64,000 bases of DNA from Kitasatospora cineracea (GTDB lineage: Bacteria; Actinomycetota; Actinomycetes; Streptomycetales; Streptomycetaceae), in contig NZ_RJVJ01000002.1 of the NCBI RefSeq assembly GCF_003751605.1, positions 1,615,001 through 1,679,000 of the forward strand, written 5' to 3'. The notes under the pieces were generated by a model, which was not told the DNA's origin, ran no database searches, and saw only the letters and a program-made list of their open reading frames with translations. Position numbers and translations under genes: made by a program. Shown piece after piece: positions 59,289 to 64,000 of this stretch (its first letter is position 1; each line of letters starts with the position of its first letter).

Positions 59289-59310
59289 TTAGTCGTCTCT
59301 CTGACGATAA
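59289..59310. promoter_or_regulatory. imperfect palindrome upstream of the Nudix regulator gene
   Basis: TTAGTCGTC-TCTCT-GACGATAA: the arms are complementary except for one extra base. It lies 11 bases before the Nudix gene start and could be an autoregulatory operator. Confidence 0.4.
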
Positions 59311-59392
59311 TCACAGACCACGATGCCTTTCCCCTCTCTCCGGGCCGCCCCGGACCGTCCTTCCCGAGCCGTCCGCCCCGGCGGGGCCGCGT

Positions 59393-62161
59393 TCAGCCGG
59401 CGGCGAGTTGCAGGAACGACGGTGCCTCCTCCACGACCGCGACGCCGATCCGGCTGACCCGGACCGAGAACGGCTCGCCGGCCACCCGCAGGCCGGTCAG
59501 TTCCAGTGCGCCCAGCGGGGCGGTGCTCGCCGGGCGGGTGGCCACCCGGCCTGACGGGACGTCGGGGCGGACGCCCGCCAGCGAGAGGACCAGGTGCACG
59601 GCGGCGGCCGCGGAGACCCCGGCCGGGCGGCAGGCCGCCGGGTGCGGGACGGGCGGGCAGTCGGCGACCTTCTGCTCGCCGGCGTACATCTCCGGCAGGC
59701 GGCCCTCGAAGTGCACGGACGCCTCCAGCAGGCCCTCCAGCAGTATTTCGGCCTCCCGCTCGAACCCGGCGTCCACCAGGCCGCTCACCGCGAGCGCGGT
59801 CTCCTGGACCCGCACCGCACCGCTGCGGTGGCCGAGCGGGTTGAAGCGGGGGGACTTCGCGCTCAGGGTGCGCAGGCCCCAGCCGCAGTCGAGCTCCGGC
59901 GTCACCAGGCGCTGGGCGAGCACTCTGGTCTGCTCGCGGTCGAGCAGGCCCTCGTGCAGTTCGCCCTCGGCGGCCAGGCCCAGGTCGAAGAGGTGCACCA
60001 GGGTGGAGGCGACGGCGGGCACCGGCCGGTCCGGGGCCAGCAGGGCGGCGGCCGGACGGCCGCCGGACAGGTCGTCGATCCAGAACTGTTCGCGGAACCG
60101 TTCCCGCAACTCGGCGGCCCAGGACCGCCACTGTGCCCCGCCGGGCCGGTCGAAGGCGTCGAGCAGGTCGGCGCCCTGGAGGGCCGCCCGGTGGGCCTGG
60201 GCCTGGACCTCGCAGCGGGCCGGGCCGGGGCGCGCGGCGCGCTCCTCCGCCGGCCGGCCGAAGTCGGCGACGAACCCGACCGGGCCCTCCGGGCCCTCCA
60301 CCAGCGCGGACCGCAGCGCGCCGAGGGCCCGCTCCGCCGCGGGCAGCAGTTCGGCGACCTCGGCCCGGGGCATGCCCCAGCGCCAGGCCTCCGCCAGCAC
60401 CGTGACGAACAGCAGGGTGGCCTCCGTCGCGGTGCAGCTGGCCGGGAGTTCGGGGCCGCCGTGCCGCAGCGGGCCGGGGATCACCCCGTCCATGGTCTGC
60501 GCCGCCGGACCGGCCTCGCCGCCGGACGGGTTCGGCCCGCCCGCCGGACCGGTGGCGCCCCCCGGCACCGGACCGGCCGCGCCGGTTCCGGCGCTCTCCG
60601 GGGCTGACGCACCGTCACCCGACGTGGCGTCGGTGGGCCGGGACGCGGGAGCCGGGGCGGGAGCGGCGGGCGGGGCCGCCTGGTGCTGGCGGCGGGCGAC
60701 GGCCCGCAGGGTGCCGGCGGCGAGCCGGGTGCCGAGCGGCAGGGTCATCCTGGCGGCCCAGAGCGCGTCGGCGGCGGTGAGGCCGAAGCGCCAGGGTGCG
60801 CCCGAGGCGGTGTAGAGGTCGGTGGGGCGGTCCGCGTCGGCGAGCAGCAGGCCGCCCAGCGAATCCAGGGCGCGGGAGACCAGGCGGCCGGCCCGGCGGT
60901 CGTCGGCCCGGACCTCGGGCTCGGACCAGGGCAGCGGCACCCCGGGGCCGCGCCCGGTCGGCGGCCGGCCCGTCGACGGGGTCTCCAGTTCGGCGCGGAG
61001 CTCGACCGACCAGCGGGCGCCGGGCTGGATCTCCAAGTCCCAGCGCAGGACGCCCGCACCGGCCAGCACCGCGTGCGGCGAGGGCCGCGCGCTGACGGTC
61101 GCCGCCCGGCCCTGGCCGACCCAGCGCAGGCCGGACGACTGGACCTGGCCCGGCAGGTCGGCCGAGCGGCGGCCCGCCGCGATGTCGGTGAGCAGGCCGA
61201 GGTCGGTGCCGAGCGCGATCTCCAGCGGGAGCCTGGCCGGCCGGGCGCCCGTGTTGCGGACCGTCACGGTCTCCGCGCCGTCGGCGTGCCGCAGCCGCTC
61301 GACCGTCAGCGCCGGGTCCGGGTCGAGGTCTCCCGGCACCCGGACCGAGCCGACGAACCGGGCCGCCGCCGTGGACGTCAGGGTGCCCTGGAGCGGGAGC
61401 GGCTCCATGCCGCCGAGCCGCAGCTCCATCCGGGCCAGGGTGCGCACCCCGTGCCGGAAGAAGCCGTGCATGCCCTGGCCCCGCAGCTGGCCGTCCGGCC
61501 CGGAGGAGGCCATGCCGGGGGCGTTGACGCACAGCACGTCGTGCGCGGCGGAGGGCTGCGGCCGGGGCGGAGCCGCCTGGCCGGACGGCCGGGCCGGACC
61601 GGCCGCGGACACGCCCGCCACCTGCTCGGACCGGCCCGCGGGCGCCCCGCTCGGCGCCCCCGGCTGATCGGCGCGCGGGACCGGCCCGCCCCGCCCGGCC
61701 GCCGGGTGCCCCGGCCCCTGCCGCGTCACGGTGCCGTACGGCGGAGTGCCGCCCCCGTACGGCGCACCGCCGGCGGGGGTGCCGTACGGGGGCGTGGCGG
61801 CCGGGGGTGCGTACGGGTGGGCCGCCGGGTGGGCGGCGCCCGACGGCGTGCCGTGCGGGGGCGTGCCGTAGGCGGGGGTGTTGTGGGCCGGAGTGCCGTA
61901 CGCGGGGACGCCGTAGGCGGGGGTGCCGTACGCGGCGGTGCCGTGGGCCGGAACTCCGTGGGCCGGGGTGCCGGGAACCGCCGGGCCTGCTCCGGGCGTT
62001 CCAGGAGCAGGGCCGTTGGGCGTGCCGCGGGGAGGCGTGGCCTGACGGGGCGTCGGAGGGCCGACCGGCCGGGCCGGTGGCGCGGTGGCGGCACCGGACG
62101 TCGGCGGGTTGACGGGCGGCAGCGGTTGGGGCGCTGCGTGGGGTGGCCTTGAGTCGGTCAC
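59393..62161 (-). CDS. glycogen-debranching-type protein with repetitive N-terminal extension
   Basis: 922 residues from GTG at 62161 (reads VTDSRPPHAAP), GGAGGAG 5 bases upstream. The first 200 residues are low complexity, with Gly-Thr-Pro-Ala-Tyr type repeats. From about 205 follows a beta-rich N-terminal debranching-enzyme-like domain (HGFFRHGVRTLARMELRLGG), then an alpha/alpha toroid (ASGAPWRFGLTAADALWAAR; LVTPELDCGWGLRTLS; FNPLGHRSGAVRVQETALAV). This layout resembles the amylo-alpha-1,6-glucosidase/GH-toroid proteins of actinobacteria. I could not pick out catalytic acids with certainty, so activity is unproven. No signal peptide. Another Pro/Gly-rich insert is at about 500-560. Confidence 0.78.
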   Translation of the reverse strand: MTDSRPPHAAPQPLPPVNPPTSGAATAPPARPVGPPTPRQATPPRGTPNGPAPGTPGAGPAVPGTPAHGVPAHGTAAYGTPAYGVPAYGTPAHNTPAYGTPPHGTPSGAAHPAAHPYAPPAATPPYGTPAGGAPYGGGTPPYGTVTRQGPGHPAAGRGGPVPRADQPGAPSGAPAGRSEQVAGVSAAGPARPSGQAAPPRPQPSAAHDVLCVNAPGMASSGPDGQLRGQGMHGFFRHGVRTLARMELRLGGMEPLPLQGTLTSTAAARFVGSVRVPGDLDPDPALTVERLRHADGAETVTVRNTGARPARLPLEIALGTDLGLLTDIAAGRRSADLPGQVQSSGLRWVGQGRAATVSARPSPHAVLAGAGVLRWDLEIQPGARWSVELRAELETPSTGRPPTGRGPGVPLPWSEPEVRADDRRAGRLVSRALDSLGGLLLADADRPTDLYTASGAPWRFGLTAADALWAARMTLPLGTRLAAGTLRAVARRQHQAAPPAAPAPAPASRPTDATSGDGASAPESAGTGAAGPVPGGATGPAGGPNPSGGEAGPAAQTMDGVIPGPLRHGGPELPASCTATEATLLFVTVLAEAWRWGMPRAEVAELLPAAERALGALRSALVEGPEGPVGFVADFGRPAEERAARPGPARCEVQAQAHRAALQGADLLDAFDRPGGAQWRSWAAELRERFREQFWIDDLSGGRPAAALLAPDRPVPAVASTLVHLFDLGLAAEGELHEGLLDREQTRVLAQRLVTPELDCGWGLRTLSAKSPRFNPLGHRSGAVRVQETALAVSGLVDAGFEREAEILLEGLLEASVHFEGRLPEMYAGEQKVADCPPVPHPAACRPAGVSAAAAVHLVLSLAGVRPDVPSGRVATRPASTAPLGALELTGLRVAGEPFSVRVSRIGVAVVEEAPSFLQLAAG
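61842..61975 (-). repeat. 15-bp period tandem repeat in the debranching-type gene
   Basis: Imperfect repeats of GTGCCGTACGCGGGG (plus strand), each encoding five residues of the Pro-Ala-Tyr/His-Gly-Thr/Val type; about nine copies. Confidence 0.85.
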
Positions 62162-62716
62162 CGGGCTCTCCTCCCCCCGACCGGCCGAGGGCTGCGGGCT
62201 CGGTCGGCCGCGAGCGTGCTCGATCGCGGACTGTGCTGCTCTGCCGCCGGAACACGCGGCTCCGACTCGGATCTGACCGGACCGCCGGTGCTCCGTCCCG
62301 GCCGGGGTGGTGTCCCGGACCGGACGCCAGGGCCGTCCGGGGGCCGGCCGCGCCGGGTCGAACGACGCGTGACCGGTGCCCGACACGGTCGGCCCGGCCG
62401 CAGTCGGCCCGGCGGTGCCGGTTCGGGTGGTGACGTTCTGCAGATTGAACGCACCACACCTGCCCCAGGTCACGCCCGTCCGGCGGACGTCCGGTCGGAG
62501 GCGGCCGCGAGCCGTGGGTGGTTCGGTGCTCCGCGACCGACACCCGGGGCGCCCGCTGTGTCGTGGTGCCGTTCGAGGGTCTCCGCACGTGGCGGCCGCC
62601 CCCCGGCGGCTCCTGTCCGCCGTCAGGATACGGTGCGAGGACGGCGACGGACGCACCGGTGACCCCGGCGTCCGACGCCGCGACCAGCCTGTGACCAGCT
62701 CGCACCTAGGAGTTGC
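62162..62716. other. divergent intergenic region
   Basis: About 555 bases between the debranching-type gene and the aminopeptidase gene. Open frames here lack ribosome sites and consistent codon bias, so I call no gene. Promoters for both neighbours must lie here, but I could not identify them. Confidence 0.4.
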
Positions 62717-64000
62717 ATGTCCTCCCGCAGCCGCATCCCCGGAATCGTCACCACCGACCACGTCTTCCGGGTGCCGCTGGACCACGGTGCCCCCGGTGGC
62801 GAGTCGATCGAGGTCTACGCCCGCGAGGTGGTGGCCGCCGGACGCGAGCACGACGAGCTGCCGTGGCTGGTGTACCTGCAGGGCGGCCCCGGTGGGAAGG
62901 CGAACCGCCCGACGGGCCGGGACGGCTGGCTGGACCGGGCGCTCGACGACTACCGGGTGCTGCTGCTGGACCAGCGCGGCACCGGCCGCTCCACCCCCGC
63001 CAACCGGCAGACCCTGGCCCGGCGCGGCGACGCCCGACAGCAGGCCGAGTACCTGGCGCACTTCCGGGCCGACTCGATCGTCCGGGACGCCGAGCTGATC
63101 CGCCGTCAGCTGCTCGGTGAGGACGGCGAGTGGAGCCTGCTGGGGCAGAGCTTCGGCGGCTTCTGCACCCTGACCTACCTCTCGCTGGCCCCGGAGCACC
63201 TGCGCGAGGCCTTCGTCACCGGCGGCCTGGCCGGCCTGCGCCGCTCGGCGGACGAGGTCTACCGCGCGGCCTACCCGCGCGTCGCCCGCAAGAACGCCGG
63301 CCACTACGCCCGCTTCCCCCAGGACGTGGCGGCGGTACGGCGAATCGCGGCGCACCTGGTCGAGCGGCCCGCGGCCCTGCCGGGCAACGGCACGCTGACC
63401 GTGCAGGCGTTCCAGGCGCTGGGCATCCTGCTGGGCGGCGGCTCCGGCTCCTGCGTCCTGCACTACCTGCTGGAGGAGGCCTGGGTGGAGGGCGCGGACG
63501 GACCCGAGCTCTCCGACACCTTCCTGGCCGGGGCGCAGTCGCACCTGTCCTTCGCCCAGAACCCCCTGTACGCCGTCCTGCACGAGTCGATCTACGGGCA
63601 GCGCTCGGTCGACGCCGGGGCCACCGACTGGGCGGCGGAACGGGTGCGCAAGGAGTTCCCCGGGTTCGACGCCGAGGCGGCGCTGGCCGGGGACGGGCCG
63701 GTGCTGCTGACCGGCGAGATGATCCACCCCTGGATGTTCGAGACCGACCCGGCGCTGCGGCCGCTGCGCGAGACGGCGCAGCTGCTGGCGGAGCGCACCG
63801 ACTGGCCCGACCTGTACGACCTGCCGCGCCTGGCGTCGAACCAGGTGCCGGTGTACGCGGCGGTGTACCACGACGACATGTACGTGGACACGGCGCACTC
63901 GCTGGAGACCGCGGACGCGGTGGCCGGTACCCGGGTCTGGGTCACCAACGAGTGGGAGCACGACGGTGTGCGGACCAGTGGCCGGACGGTGCTGGACCGG
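62717..64000 (+). CDS. prolyl aminopeptidase-like alpha/beta hydrolase (S33), 3' end outside window
   Basis: About 428 codons visible, open at the right edge. ATG at 62717 has TAGGAG 4 bases upstream. Oxyanion-hole motif LQGGPGGK at about 55-62, nucleophile elbow LLGQSFGGF (Ser about 144), and an insertion cap domain follow; the charge-relay Asp and His should be near and beyond the edge. Proline iminopeptidases of this type remove N-terminal proline. No signal peptide, so cytoplasmic. Confidence 0.88.
   Translation, partial: MSSRSRIPGIVTTDHVFRVPLDHGAPGGESIEVYAREVVAAGREHDELPWLVYLQGGPGGKANRPTGRDGWLDRALDDYRVLLLDQRGTGRSTPANRQTLARRGDARQQAEYLAHFRADSIVRDAELIRRQLLGEDGEWSLLGQSFGGFCTLTYLSLAPEHLREAFVTGGLAGLRRSADEVYRAAYPRVARKNAGHYARFPQDVAAVRRIAAHLVERPAALPGNGTLTVQAFQALGILLGGGSGSCVLHYLLEEAWVEGADGPELSDTFLAGAQSHLSFAQNPLYAVLHESIYGQRSVDAGATDWAAERVRKEFPGFDAEAALAGDGPVLLTGEMIHPWMFETDPALRPLRETAQLLAERTDWPDLYDLPRLASNQVPVYAAVYHDDMYVDTAHSLETADAVAGTRVWVTNEWEHDGVRTSGRTVLDR

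Noticed and set aside
61842..61975. Regular repeats resembling a CRISPR array
   Set aside because: The period is 15 bases, there are no unique spacers, and the repeats are in frame within a gene.
62162..63961. Upstream extension of the debranching-type reading frame
   Set aside because: It would run antisense through the aminopeptidase gene; the GTG at 62161 has a strong ribosome site and conserved codon bias ends there.

Overview
The window is chromosomal DNA of a high-GC actinomycete, almost certainly a member of the Streptomycetaceae (Streptomyces or Kitasatospora). The evidence is third-position GC bias throughout, frequent GTG starts, ATGA/GTGA stop-start overlaps, and a gene set I recognise from Streptomyces: SepH, CutR/CutS, HrdB next to WhiH, a DasR operator in front of ptsH, and an rRNA operon without tRNA genes. 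From memory, the order from dut to hrdB/whiH resembles the S. coelicolor SCO5868-to-SCO5818 stretch read backwards. I saw no insertion sequence, prophage, CRISPR array or integration scar. This is core genome, and its oddities are at the level of single genes and regulatory sites.

Layout. 1-6.1 kb: two translationally coupled FtsX-type ABC permeases (minus strand; the second runs off the left edge). 6.27-11.8 kb: one rRNA operon transcribed leftwards (16S-23S-5S, terminator). 11.8-16.5 kb: DUF3710 (frameshifted), dut, a PaaI-type thioesterase, DUF3093, DUF4193 and an acyl-ACP desaturase with an operator-rich promoter. 16.7-21.4 kb: cutR-cutS, a small protein, inositol monophosphatase and ferrochelatase. 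21.6-26.6 kb: MFS protein, sugar-lactone oxidase, a membrane protein and sepH behind a structured-looking leader. 26.8-33.5 kb: rhodanese, thymidine kinase, phosphodiesterase, DUF5998, a PatA-type lysine acetyltransferase and ptsH. 33.8-37 kb: an MFS exporter/TetR pair sharing a palindromic operator, then rtcB. 37.3-42.7 kb: an M16 peptidase pair and parC. 42.8-48.4 kb: a ferredoxin-like protein, actP with DUF485, a NarL-type two-component system and DUF1453. 48.5-55.4 kb: parE, DUF7455, a secreted trypsin, hrdB (frameshifted) and whiH. 55.7-64 kb: an ABC permease/ATPase pair with a degenerate ATPase, a Nudix regulator, a glycogen-debranching-type protein with an N-terminal repeat tail, and a prolyl aminopeptidase cut by the right edge.

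Functional themes are housekeeping: replication topology (parE/parC), nucleotide pools (dut, tdk), primary transcription (hrdB, rrn), division and sporulation (sepH, whiH), envelope stress (cutRS), carbon uptake and acetate metabolism (ptsH, actP, patA), haem and fatty-acid desaturation.

The most consequential observations are two apparent one-base deletions, each at a five-base G run. One is in the 5' end of hrdB, which is expected to be essential; the other is near the 3' end of the DUF3710 gene. Together they point to homopolymer errors in this sequence. Biologically interesting items are a CutS orthologue without extracellular cysteines, an ABC ATPase that has lost nearly all catalytic motifs except Walker A, a palindrome that seems to be operator, double promoter and leaderless start at once, tandem palindromes over the desaturase promoter, and a structured leader before sepH.
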